Origin: Heliopora coerulea | Taxonomy: Eukaryota; Cnidaria; Anthozoa; Scleralcyonacea; Helioporidae | DNA length: 64,000 nucleotides | Assembly: GCA_030142905.1 (NCBI GenBank) | Contig: JASJOG010000273.1 | Location: 308,076-372,075 of the forward strand | Direction of reading: 5' to 3' | In this document: one piece after another, positions 6,845-18,197 of the stretch | Layout of the letters: every line of letters begins with the position of its first letter | Position numbering within the stretch: position 1 is the first letter of the stretch | Notes under the pieces: generated by a model | Databases searched by the model: none | What the model was told of the DNA's origin: nothing | What the model saw: only the letters and a program-made list of their open reading frames with translations | Made by a program: the position numbers and the translations under genes

Positions 6845-9205
6845 GGACATTACAGACTACTAACAATGGGAATATGTTTACTTTTACCCTGATAATGCCA
6901 ATGATATGTGGATTGTCTGGAAAGATTTATTTCTTGAGGTGCTTAACAAGCATGCACCACTTTGCCACAAAAAATTGAGGGTAAATAGTGTCCCCTGGCT
7001 TACTAGTGAGATAAAAAATCTCATAAATTCAAGAGATAGGCTTAAGAGGAAAGCCATTATTACTAACCTTGATTCAGATTGGTCAAGCTACAAAGCACTT
7101 AGAAATAAAGTAAATATTGGGCTGAGAAATGCAAAAAAAGATTACTTTTCCAATAAAATTGCTGCTCAAAAAAATAACCCAAGGGAAGCTTGGAAAACTA
7201 TTAACCATTTACTGGGCCGTGTAAGTAAACCAACCAAAGTGAGTGAGCTTAAAGTAGATGGGGTGTCCATTACTAATCCTGCTGATATTCCAGAGAGTTT
7301 CAATGACTACTTCTCCACAATAGGCCCCAATTTGGCTAGTAAAATCAATGACTCTTATCCAAAAAAGCTTTCATGAATACATTCCAAAAGCTAAATCAGA
7401 GTTTGTTGGATTCAAAGAAATTACAACCAGTCAGCTCTATCATCTCCTTCTTGACCTCCCTGCCAATAAAGCCACTGGTATAGATAACATCTCTTCGAAA
7501 ATTCTCAAAATAGCTGCGCCAGTAATTTCGGACAGCTTGACTTATATCCTTAATCAGGCTATGACACTTAGTTCATTTCCTTCGGAATGGAAAGTGGGCA
7601 GAATACTTCCTCTCTTTAAAAACGGCTGTCGAAATTTGCCTGGTAACTACAGACCAATTTCGATCCTGCCAGCAATTAGCAAAGTATTTGAAAAAATATT
7701 ATACGAGCAATTGTACACATACTTAACGGACTATAATATTTTGAGCGAAAATCAATTTGGCTTTCGAAAATTCCACTCAACAGCTTTGGCTCTATTGGAT
7801 TGTACGAACAACTGGTACATGAATATTGATAAAAGGCTCTTTAACCTGGTGGTCTTTATCGATTTAAAAAAAGCATTCGATACTGTAGACCATCAAATTT
7901 TACTTAGTAAAATGAAGGCATATGGAATAAAAGGAAGTGCTTTAGCTCTCTTAAAATCTTACCTCTGGGACCGCAGCCAGGTTAACGGGTGTCTCTCATT
8001 CCAAAGAAAGATAAAGTGTGGCGTACCTCAAGGCTCTATTCTGGGACCTTTACTCTTTTTGTTATATATCAATGATCTGCCTCATTGTCTTAAAAATTCA
8101 AAACCCTGCTTGTTTGCGGATGACACTAATTTGACGACAAGCGGGGAAACAATTGCAGATGTAGAGATCGCAATGAACTCTGACTTAGACACCCTCAAAA
8201 AATGGTTAGGCGTCAACAAACTTAGCCTGAATGTGGCAAAGACTGAATTTATGATCATTGGATCTAAGCCAATGATGAAGAGTATATCAAATTCACTACC
8301 CAATATTAAAATTGATGACAAATCAATCAGTCAAGTTAATGAATGTAAAACTCTTGGGGTAATAATTGATCAGCACTTGTCTTGGAAAAACAACACTAAC
8401 TATATTTGTAAAAAAATAACTTCAGGAATATCAGCCCTTAGATGCTTAAAAGATTTCGTTGACAAAGATTCACTATTATCCGTGTACAATTCGACTGTTC
8501 GTCCATACTTTGACTACTGTTGTGAAGTATGGGATGGTTTTGGTGAAACCCAATCAAAGAGGCTTCAAAAATTGCAAAACAGATCTGCCCGAATAATTAC
8601 AAATATGAGTAATGATGTAGATCACTCGATTGCTCTGCACGCATTAAATTGGGAACCTTTGAAAATTCAAAGGAAAAGGGCAAAGTCAAAAATGATGTTT
8701 AAAATATTGAACAACATGGGTCCGAAATGCCTCTCAAACCTCTTTACCTTTAGAAGCGATGTTTCAGATTATGACCTACGTGATACGTCGCTTAAACTTT
8801 CTTTACCAAAACCGCGTACAAACAGCATGAAAAAAAGCTTTTTGTTTGACGGAGCTAAACTATGGAATAGTTTACCTGAGCAAATAAGAAGGTGCACTTC
8901 TTTCACGAGGTTTGAAACTAAAATCGCTGCTCACAGTATCGCCTACAGCACTTAACATTTCATTCTGTAAATATACTTTTAATTCTGAATCTATCTTTTC
9001 ATTACCAAGTCCTAGCTTCCATTGTAAATACCTTAGCTATTACCGTAGACCTCAACTAACGAATCTCTTGTAATTTGTACACATTTTTTTTTTTTTATTT
9101 ATTTATTAATTTTTTTTTTTTTTAATTTTCTCACGCCCTTCGTGGAGACCAGCTTATGTTGTCGAGGCTAGCGTGAATAAATAAAGTTATCATCATCATC
9201 AGAAA
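6845..9205 (+). mobile_element. 5'-truncated CR1/L2-like LINE
   Basis: The insertion runs from the end of the endonuclease-RT linker through the full reverse transcriptase to a 3' UTR with a long T-run (9085-9123). It ends in TGAATAAATAAAGTT followed by (ATC)n at about 9190-9202. The body is plus-strand. The 5' end is cut in the endonuclease region, as usual for incomplete reverse transcription. The 3' terminal sequence (TCACGCCC, then GAGGCTAGCGTG) is shared with the LINE at 31318-32870. No convincing TSD was found. Confidence 0.85.
6850..8955 (+). pseudogene. LINE ORF2, reverse transcriptase (frameshifted)
   Basis: Two overlapping frames, 6906-7376 and 7348-8955, form one protein broken by a single-base shift near the A-run at about 7363-7368. 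The first frame holds the linker after the endonuclease (NKHAPLCHKKL, PWLTSEIKNLINSRDRLK, FNDYFSTIGPNLA). The second (535 codons) holds the RT: KATGIDNISSKILK, NYRPISILPAISKVFEKI, FIDLKKAFDTVDH (catalytic D), GVPQGSILGPLLFLLYIND, LFADDTNL (catalytic DD) and the C-terminal KLQNRSARII and LWNSLPEQIR blocks. The RT catalytic residues are intact. The endonuclease is missing, so the copy cannot move on its own. Confidence 0.9.
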
Positions 9206-9289
9206 TGGACTTTAGTTAAAAACGCCGAAAGGTTCAGTGGAATAACTAATTACTAAAAGTTTCAAGGAACTCAAGAATTGAGAGCTTTC

Positions 9290-12200
9290 ATAGAATTTTT
9301 GGCACAGCGGAAACGTGCCCAGTTGAGGCCATATATTCCTATTCCACAGGAAAGCGACAGTAGCAGCACCTGATGCTAGTTATCTCCCTAGTTCAGACAC
9401 CACAAGCACTGCGTCTTCAGTATGTAGTCCCGACGAGGCAGAGGAACTAAAAACTAAGCTGAACATTTTTCTGCCTGTCTGCAAGTTGGACACCGTGAGC
9501 CAGTGAAAGGACTCGTCGACGCTATGTAAACTACGCTGCCGACGCAGTAGCAGCAACCCTGAAGGTCATCTCGCCTGAGAATTCTGTTCATTTGTGGCAA
9601 ACTCTTCGATCTTCCAAAGTCGTCAATGACAAACTGGGAATAGTCTCCCTCGTTGCCCTCTGAGAAAACATATCTAGAAACTCTCGCGGCGATGTACAAA
9701 TGTGCAACCAATTGGGACACCTGCCGAAAAGTTATTTCAGTCATGGCTGGACTTGCAAACTATAAGGTTGTCTGTGAGTTTATTCCTAGTTTAACCAACT
9801 ATCGGTATACCGTGGCACATTCACATCGTCTTCAGATTGGTCCAGGAGCTCCGTGCCAGTCCAATAGAATCTCCGAATTCGAATAAATAGAGGCCAACTA
9901 GACCACTTTCTTGACTTTATAACGAGCCCCCATATTCTACAGGATCTTCCCTTCGTAGAAAAAGTTCTTCATTTGTTTTCGGGAGGCACAGTTACAGTAA
10001 CAAATGTAATTCGTTCCATGATTTCCGAAAGAATCATTGAGCAGTACACAAATTACTGTCTGGAGACAAACTTCCGCACTTTTAGTGAAGGAATAATGTT
10101 ATAAATCCTTTCGGCCTGCAGTTCGTCGGTATGAAAATCATTGCAAGGGTTGGATTATTTTGCCGCTGTAGGTGCGAAAGCATTTGATGACCTCATTGCT
10201 CTCGTACAAAAATTGGCGCTCCTTGGTCCTGGGAGAGAATGGGAAAGAAAGATAATTGAGGGTCTGAAAGCAGAAAAATTGTATCTGAACGGACATTATA
10301 AGGCAATGAAATTTAATAATTACATGAAATGACACCTTTCATTTACCTTTATCGTGAAACAGGAACTAAGAAAAGCTTGTTTTTACCAGTTACTAACTCC
10401 TAGGGTGAAGTAAGTCACATGCTTCGTCAACGCGTTTCTGTTTGTTTTTTGAATTTACAAACCACAATTGTTGCTATATTCTCTCAGGCCTAAAATGGTG
10501 TGCACCCTATTTTGTAATTTATTTACAATATTTTTTTCTTAATTTACTGTAGTAAAAATAATAAGTAATAACGTGATATGAGGACAGCAGGACTTTCGCA
10601 ATCCCTTCTGATGCTTGAGGGGACATTTAGATATAATATCTTTCTGGTCATAATTTATAATATCAAGATTACAGAGGAAATATAATTTGTATTATTTAGA
10701 ATTCTTCACTATATTTTGATATTCTCAGTTAGTGATGGGAACTCTATGGACTTTCCCTCTTGAGAGAATTAAGGCTTTAAATATCTTCTTCAAAAGAATA
10801 AACACAGATGTAATCGTGGTATTACTCTAAAATCTGGTCATTAACTTATGGAAAAGCCACCAAATACGGGCCGTCAGACAAGATCGTGCAAGATTCTACG
10901 TACCAGACCGGCTAGATAAAAAGACGAGTCTTATAACTAACGACTGGGCGATGAAGTTTCTTCCTCAACGATACAGGGAGTCCCAGAGTGACTGGTTTGG
11001 AAAACGTGGTATATCATGGCCCATTAGTGTGATGGTTCGCCGTCCAAATGGTCAACTTCAAACTCAGTCGTTTATCCACATTTTACAGTCCAGCAGACAG
11101 GGAAGCTCCACTGTCGTTCTTCTCATGGAGAAGAACGTGCTACGGACGCTGAAAACTGAACACGCAGAGATGGATAAAGCCTACTTTCTGCAAGACAATG
11201 CTGGGTGCTATCACTGTATCATGACCATTCTTTCCATACCTGCCATAGAATCGTCAAGTGTTGTTTCTGTGGTTGCTGGTGAATTTTCTGGCCCTCAGGG
11301 AGGCAAGGGTCCCGCCGATAGGATGTCAGCAACTTGTAAATTCCACGTACGATTGTATATAAATGAAGGACACAACGTCACAACAGCTGAGCAGATGAAG
11401 ACTGCAATCCTTTCACATGGAGGTGTCCAGGGCGTAAGGGTTGCAGTAATTGAGGACATCAGTGAAGCACCAGCAGCTATTGAGCATATCAAGATTCCCG
11501 GAATCAACAAGCTGAATAACTTTCAAATTGGTGCGGAGAGTGTCATTGCCAGACGAGCGTATTGCATTGGAGTAGGAAGGCGAATAACAGAGACAGAAGG
11601 AAAAAGAGGTAGTTTTGTTTTCTTTAGGGAATTAAAGTTCTACTTTTTTCTCTAAAAGCAGCTTGAACTGTTTGAAAGCGAGCACTTCAGGGAATCAAAC
11701 ACTTTATTGTAGCTATTTTTAAGCTTATTTTCGTTCTGAGTTTTTTTTCCTGTGGAAGAGTCTCACTTATTAAAGGCAATTAAAGTGGAATTCTAATGGT
11801 GCAAGACTTCCAAGCTAGATACGAATGTCTTTTTCAGCTCACTATTTACCTTCCCACAAGTTTGTCATGATAACAAAAACTATATCTGTGCAATGTTGAT
11901 TAAAAAATATTTGATTTAAAAATACTATAAAATAGCGCTATAAAGTTATAAGTACATCAACAATGCCCATGTATAATTTACCTTAAATTCTTTCTCATTA
12001 AAGGAAAATTTATGAGACTCTGCCTATTTTTCAGACTTGACATTCTGTTGGTTAACGGAGACGTTCTCTACAGGCGATTCCAAGTACCTTAGCAGTCCAA
12101 TTCGGCAACTCCCTGTCGTTCTAAAAGCTACAAAACCGGCTACAGAAAAAGCCATCGAACGATTCGAATTCGAAGGCGATCTGCAGCTGCCCGCAAGACG

Positions 12201-12711
12201 GATGTACATGGAGTTTCCAGCGATATTCTGCAATGAAGAAACACTTGCTGTTTGGTAAGTGCACGAAGTCCGTGGAAAGGGCAACAGAGCTTGATCAGGC
12301 AAAGCGACTTCTTCAGAAAGACACCCTTAAAAGAAGGCTGGGCCCTCAAGCAGACTAAGAAGTCTTATCGTTTTAACGAGAAGCAAAAGACCTACCTCAT
12401 AGCCAAGTTCAACATTGGGCAGGCAACAGGGAATAAAATGGACCCTGAAGTTGTGTCCAAGGAAATGCGGCGAGCTAAGGATTCCGATGGAAAACGTCTG
12501 TTCACATTTCCAGAGTTTCTTACTCCTCTCCAAGCGTCCTTCTTCTTTTTGAGGTTTGCGGCCAATGTTCGAAAACAGGCAGTAGGGATTACTATTGAGG
12601 AGGATGACATCAGAGTCGTTAATGAGGAAGAGATTTGCAAGAGAGTCAATTGGTTCATCCAGTCGTGTGCAACCAGTATGACTTGTACGTCAGATACAAG
12701 GCAGGTACACT
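9290..12711 (+). pseudogene. Decayed multi-exon gene of a multicopy cnidarian-type family (transposase-like)
   Basis: Scattered same-strand blocks read as one protein: RRRYVNYAADAVAATLKVI (about 9510), TNWDTCRKVISVMAGLANY (about 9700), QGLDYFAAVGAKAFDDLIAL (10141), NDWAMKFLPQRYRESQSDWF and RQGSSTVVLLMEKNVLRTLK (10940-11160), QDNAGCYH (about 11190), FSGPQGGKGPADR (about 11290), a zinc finger CSCPQDGCTWSFQRYSAMKK (12180-12260), and RFNEKQKTYLIAKFNIGQATG (about 12370). From memory this order matches a large anthozoan family of unknown function; the spaced Asp residues suggest an RNase H-like transposase fold (inference). Frames change between blocks. 11609-12034 looks like an intron (GT...TTTTTCAG), and 10333-10840 has no coding signal. 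Stops and shifts mark it as dead. A hAT element interrupts its 3' part. Confidence 0.6.
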
Positions 12712-15700
12712 CAGTGGCGTAACGTGGGGGGGGGGGGGGCAAAGGGGGAAAATGCCCCTAGCGGCACTTTCAGAGGGGCGGCATTTTTGCGATTGAATGT
12801 TGAATAAATTAAAATAGAATAGATGATTATTTAACCGATGCTGGAAAGTTGCAGCATTATACTATCACAAGTCAGACCATCACACGTCGTTCGACACTCG
12901 ATATGAAAATTACGTTCCATATTTAATTAGCATTATTGTACTGTTCGTTGTAATCGCAAAAATACTCGTCATCTATTAACCGCTGTCCAAAAAAAAATAA
13001 AAATCGATTGCTGATTCGCAATTAAAATTGTTTCCGGCAAGATCTACTTCAGTATTTTATCAGACAGAGAGTAGACACAGAGTTGTGATCAATCCCAGTC
13101 TTTCAAAGACAGGCTAGACAGCAAAGAATCAAGTTCAGTTGTTGACTTGGTAAGTGAACTTTTTTATCGTGTTTATATTAAAAACGCTTAAGGAGAGACG
13201 AGCGCGGTGACTATCCTTTACAGTCACTCATTTGTATTACATAAATTGACGCACGGCGCGTACTGTCTGGTGTCACATTAATTATAAAATAGAAGCTTAT
13301 TCACGAAATTCCCCAAAGACTTTCATCACTTTCTCAAGCTTGGTGGCAGCCACATACAGTGGTTTTGTAAACTGTAATTCAACCGCTTCTTAGCCGTATC
13401 GTTTGATTCACTCGGCTCTATAACCAGACTGCTACATTGTTAAATAATTCCACTGCTCAGCGTGTCCTGAAATAAGAGAACATTAGATGATAATTGATAA
13501 CAGATCACAGGCCGCATTATTGATTTTAACTTTCAAACACATAGTACGCTGTTCGTACAGTTATTATCCCATATTTATTTAAAACAGCAGAATTTTTACT
13601 ATTTAAGGCTCAATATTTTACTGCCGGTATTTCTCTGTGGGTCTCTGTAAATTGCGCAATGCGTTTTATCGGGGGGCAAACTTCGAAAGGACAAAACAGG
13701 TTAACAGATTTTTCTTTGCATTTTAAGAGCACATACTTCATCTTAACTGTTATCAACTGATGCAATCATCCAATCGGCCCAAAGGTCGCCCTCGTCTTAG
13801 TGAGGCAGGCTACAAACGTCAACGCCTAGAGCGCGATAGACAGGCCCAACAAGGAGCAGCTGCACTACAACGTTTTCTTGTTCCACTTCAACTTAATGTG
13901 ACACAACCGGAGGATGATGAGCATCTGCCCATACAACCAACCTTTCCCGATGAGCCAGAAAATCCAGGCGAAGACACTGAAGAAACCAACGCAGAAAATG
14001 ACGCTATGGGTGATCCTGATGCTGAACTCGCGTCTTGCGATGAAGATGACGTGGAACCAAAGTTTGATGAAATCGTCTTCCAAGACGCAGGAAGTTGGCC
14101 CGAGTCCGTTCCAGACCAGCTGCGAGTGGAACTTGTTCGACGAGGAATTCATGGTCTCCAGAACAAAGAAGGTCCCTTCAAAGCCAATTCAGACCAAAAG
14201 AGAAGCATGACCAGCAGTTGGTTTTACAAGAAGCTGGATAACGGTGAACATATTCTACGATCATGGCTCATGTATTCGCTTTCTCGGGACTGTCTGATAT
14301 GCTTTTGTTGCCGCCTATTTGGCAACAATTCAAATGCTTTTGGAAAACCAACGGGGTTTACAAACTGGAGTTAACTCGATCCGCGAGTAAGTGCTCACGA
14401 AGAGACGTCGGCTCATGAAGATGCCAAAATCCGGTGGGTCAAGCTTCAAATGCGTCTGGAAATGAATGCAACGATTGATAATGTACACGAAGAAAACATC
14501 AATCGTATCGCAAGCAACTGGCGGGAGATCCTCAAGCGAATCCTGGACTGTATTCGTTTTCTCTGTAGGCAAAACCTGGCTTTTCGAGGACACCGAGAGA
14601 TCCTTTCATCCACCCAGAATGCTGGAAACTTCCTGGAGCTCATAAAATTCCTCGGAAAGTACGATCCAGTGGTTCGCGAACACCTGGTTAAGGCCCAAGC
14701 CCAACCAAATACAGTGTCTTACCTTTCACCTCTAATACAAAATGAATTCATTTCCATTCTTGGCCGTCGTGTGTTAGACGTCATTTTAGAAGAGGTCCGC
14801 GAAGCCAAATACTATGCGATAATATTCGATAGTACTCCTGATCTAGCCCACGTCGACCAGATGTCGCAGGTGCTGAGATATGTGAAAATCGCGGGAGGAA
14901 ATGTCTAGGTAAAGGAAATATTTCTTGGCTCTCTTCAGCTGAAAGAAAAGAATGCTGAAGCGCTTACAAAGTTGATCTTGGAAAAGTTGGCGGAAGATCA
15001 ACTTGATATTCAAGACATTCGTGGACAAGGTTATGACAATGCGGCTACCATGTCAAGTGTACACCGTGGCGTGCAAAGATGGATTTTAGACCTCAACCCC
15101 CTCGCTACCTATTTTCCCTGCAACAACCACTCCCTCAATCTGGCAGGAGTTCATTCTGCCCAGGTTTCAGTTAATGCCACCACCTTTTTTGGGACGCTGA
15201 ATTGTCTATTCGTTTTTTTCTCATCGTCAACGCATCGATGGGAAATAATGAAAGAGCATGTGCCGAGGAAAACTGTCAAGAGGGAATGCAATACAAGATG
15301 GAGCTCTAGGTACGATGCCGTTGATGCCGTAGCGTCAAGTTTTGAGTGTATTATTGCGGCACTGGAGCAGCTTTGCGATGGTGTCAACGAAACCGCTGAT
15401 ACACGCTCTGATGCCAACATCCTTCTTTCCTGTCTGATGTCATACACCTTCATTGCCTACCTAACATTTTGGCATCAAATTCTGAAGGAAGTTAATGATG
15501 CTCAAGTCTTTTTACAAAAACCTGGGCTTGGCTTAGATGATTGTGCGACGAAACTAGGGTCGCTTGTTCTCTTCTGCCAGGAAGAGCGTGAAAAGGTGGT
15601 CGACGTTGCGAATGAGAAAACCATGGCGTTTTGCGCAGAGAATGGCATCGCAACAGAAAGGAGGACGCGACGTAGAAGGAGGTTGGCGGGTGAAATTGGT

Positions 15701-16709
15701 GAAGATGCTGGGTTATCGCTACAAGATGAAGTGAGGTGTGAGCAGCTTCAAATAATTGATCAATTGCACAAAGAAATGAACGAGAGAACAGGAAGGATAG
15801 TGGAAGTAAACAGGATGTTTGGGTTTCTCACCAATATGGAGATCCTTATGGATGCGACCAAAGACGGCATCATCAGCACGCAGTTGACTTACTCACAGGG
15901 ACGTACAACGATATTTCGGCTGTTGAACTAAGAAATGAAATCCAACGTCTGCGACGCCATATCAATGCCTATGTCCTTCGAACAGAGGAAGCAGTGGCTA
16001 GTTGGAGTGCACTCGACCTACTTCGTTGGGTGGTAAGGTGGGGACACGAAACATCGTTTCCAAACGTGTTCATATCCCTGAGAACATTTCTCACCATGTG
16101 CGTGAGTGTTGCTTCCTGTGAAAGAAGCTTTTCAAAGTTAAAGCTCATCAAAACCTACCTGCGGTCAAGTATGGGCCAGGAACGATTGAGTAGTCTGGCA
16201 CTTTTGTCAATTGAAAGAGACATCATGGATACTATTGATTTTGATTCTGTTATTGATAAGTTTGCTGCAATCAAGGCTCGAAGAATTAAACTTTACTATC
16301 AAAACTCGCTTACTTAACTGTTATTATATAATGAAATTAATGTTATGTTATATTGTTATTACAAACGTTTCTTTATCACAGCTTTCATAATACAGGACCA
16401 TATTGGGGCGTTTTCGGGGTATAATTAAATCGTGGATATTATATATTGTATATTTTTTGATAAGCAAAATTAGACCGGATATCCTTAATATCACTTGATC
16501 AAATCAAAAAATGACGTTTTCTGGCCTTCAGAATTTTGGCACAATGACATTTCAGAGACTGTAGATCTCAACATTTCCCAGCGGGTGATCCCCCGGATCC
16601 CAAGCGACCTTGCGCCTCCGCTGCCTGCAATCCCATCTTTGGCGCGACCCCCTGGGGGTGGCATATTATACTCATGCCCCTAGACAGACTTCACCACGTT
16701 ACGCCACTG
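12712..16709 (+). mobile_element. Near-complete hAT DNA transposon with TIRs and TSD
   Basis: 3998 bp bounded by the 16-bp inverted termini CAGTGGCGTAACGTGG and flanked by 8-bp target duplications GGTACACT (12704-12711) and GGTGCACT (16710-16717), one mismatch. Both ends carry G/C-rich subterminal tracts with TGCCCCTAG. It holds one plus-strand transposase frame with two stops and one frameshift. It landed in the 3' coding part of the pseudogene at 9290-16868. The 1-kb leader (12750-13755) and the 390-base 3' tail show no other gene. Confidence 0.9.
13760..16317 (+). pseudogene. hAT transposase, ZMYM1/TTF-finger type (lightly damaged)
   Basis: Four open blocks in order. 13760-14374: Gly/Arg-Pro N-terminus, acidic region, TTF-type finger (SRDCLICFCCRLFG). 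14375-14908: DUF4371-like region with IIFDSTPD (probable first catalytic Asp). 14972-15931: GQGYDNAATM, FPCNNHSLNLAG, RWSSRYDAV. 15940-16317: hAT dimerisation block CERSFSKLKLIKTYLRSSM. Damage seen: TAA at 14372, TAG at 14906, and a frameshift near 15890-15930; otherwise the frame runs through. The family cuts and pastes DNA with 8-bp TSDs, which the flanks match. The small number of lesions suggests recent loss of activity. Confidence 0.88.
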
Positions 16710-16868
16710 GGTGCACTTGCTAAACAGAAGCTTGGTCTTTTAGAATTTATCTGCTCCGAGATGGAATTGAATGTTCCTTGCCTACCTGTTAGGAGGAAAG
16801 CCCCATATATAGTTCTGTTGGACCAGCTGTTACAAGGGTGCAGCTCCTCTGCTGGAGTCAAGGATTAG
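16710..16868 (+). pseudogene. 3' end of the pseudogene cut by the hAT element
   Basis: After the right target duplication the frame continues with LAKQKLGLLEFICSEME, VRRKAPYIVLLDQLLQGC and a TAG at 16866. It reads in the same frame as the stretch just left of the hAT element (QYDLYVRYKAGT, about 12674-12710), so the transposon split one reading frame. The VRRKAPY..LL...L.GC ending fits my memory of the C-terminus of the family named for 9290-12711. Confidence 0.6.
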
Positions 16869-16974
16869 ATGGCAAGGTTTTAATGTTTTATCTATAACTT
16901 TCGCATTGAAGCTGGTTAGCCGAAACTGAATAGACGGACTGAGCACAATACTGCTACAATTTAAGGGTATATTT

Positions 16975-17412
16975 CAATTTTAGAATCATCCTCAGGGTAT
17001 TATGAAACGATAACTTCACAATTAACCTGCACTGCCAAAGTCAACTGAAAAATGTTGATTCGAGCGGGATTTGAACTCAGACCTTCGGGGTACCGGTCCG
17101 AGTTCAAATCCCGCTCGAGTCAACATTTTTCAGTTGACTTCGGCAGTGTAGGTTAATTGTGAAGTTGTCATTTCGTAATACCCTGAGGATGATTCTGAAA
17201 TAGAATTGAAACACTGCACATCCATCCTCATGGATAGCGTTAAGTTGTAGCGAGAATATCTCGAGCACTTAAATTGAATAAAACTCATCTCCAATCCCTG
17301 TGGACTCGATAGCTCAACAGGTAGAGCGGCGGACCGGTGTCCCGAAGGTGCGAGTTCTAATCCCGCTCGAGTCAACATTTTTCAGTTGACTTTGGCAGTG
17401 TAGGTTAAGGGT
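16975..17412. repeat. tRNA-like 254-bp repeat units, inverted then direct
   Basis: A minus-oriented partial unit (16975-17098) meets a plus-oriented one (17099 on) head to head, giving a palindrome with arms of about 100 bp. A plus-strand tRNA-like segment follows at 17303-17373: acceptor GACTCGA/TCGAGTC, A box TAGCTCAACAGGTAGAGC, B box GAGTTCTAATCCC. The shared marker CAGTTGACTTYGGCAGTG occurs at 17131 and 17383, a spacing of 252 bases. Confidence 0.8.
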
Positions 17413-17535
17413 ATACCTTTACACTTTTTGTTTTTTGGAAGGAAGATTGCTCGACGTGAACGAAAGGGTCATTGGCACTCAGCCGGTGTGATTGCAAAAG
17501 ATTTTGGTTGAATTTGAGACGAGGTCAGGTAATTA

Positions 17536-18195
17536 CCGTAAATGATCAATTAAGCGCCGCTAACCGAATATGCGCCGCTAACCGATTATAATTATACGCC
17601 GCTAAACGAATAGCCGCCGCTTTCGAATAAGCGCCGCAACTTTACCGAAAGTAATTTAATAAGTGCCGCTCTCGAATTAGCGCCGCGGCGCCAATTTGAG
17701 GATTTATAAATAAACGCTGCACCGAGATATCATAGCATGACTGAGAAAGGAGATCACGACCAATTCGAGAGTTCTAAAGTTTTAATGTAGAATATCTCTT
17801 ACAATTGGGTTCGTATAATAATTCTAGGTGTATAAATTTCTCCTTCTTGCTCAACTCTGAGTCTAACACCTGTGCATGTCGTCGATTTACGGTGTATCCT
17901 GTAAACTTTGCGGGAACCACCAGCCCAACCTTGCGCTTTCTCTTCCCCGTAACTTCAGCTAAGACGCTATTTGATTCGTCCGCCTTCAGAAAATAATCAG
18001 TTAGACTTGAAAGTTCTATGGGGACGTGCCCGACAATAATACGTGTCTTCTTTATTCTCTATATATTACACTAAATGTTTTACCCGTCTTTGAAATAAGC
18101 GCCGATTTCAAATAAGCGGCGCTCTCAAATAAACGCCGCATCTTTAACAGGAAAAATGCAAATAAACGCCGCTGCGCTTAATCGATCATTTACGG
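17536..18195. mobile_element. 660-bp MITE with TA target duplication and GCGCCGC subterminal repeats
   Basis: The ends are CCGTAAATGATC(A/G)ATTAAGCGC in inverted orientation, flanked by TA on both sides, which fits Tc1/mariner-type insertion. Inside both ends are many copies of a motif near AATAAGCGCCGC, all in the same orientation (about 7 on the left at 17550-17690, 4-5 on the right at 18095-18180). The middle (17700-18090) has no convincing gene. It must rely on a transposase encoded elsewhere. Confidence 0.8.
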
Positions 18196-18197
18196 TA

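Noticed and set aside
12024..12742. Several overlapping minus-strand frames
   Set aside because: Antisense shadows of the zinc-finger and RFNEKQK blocks of the plus-strand pseudogene.
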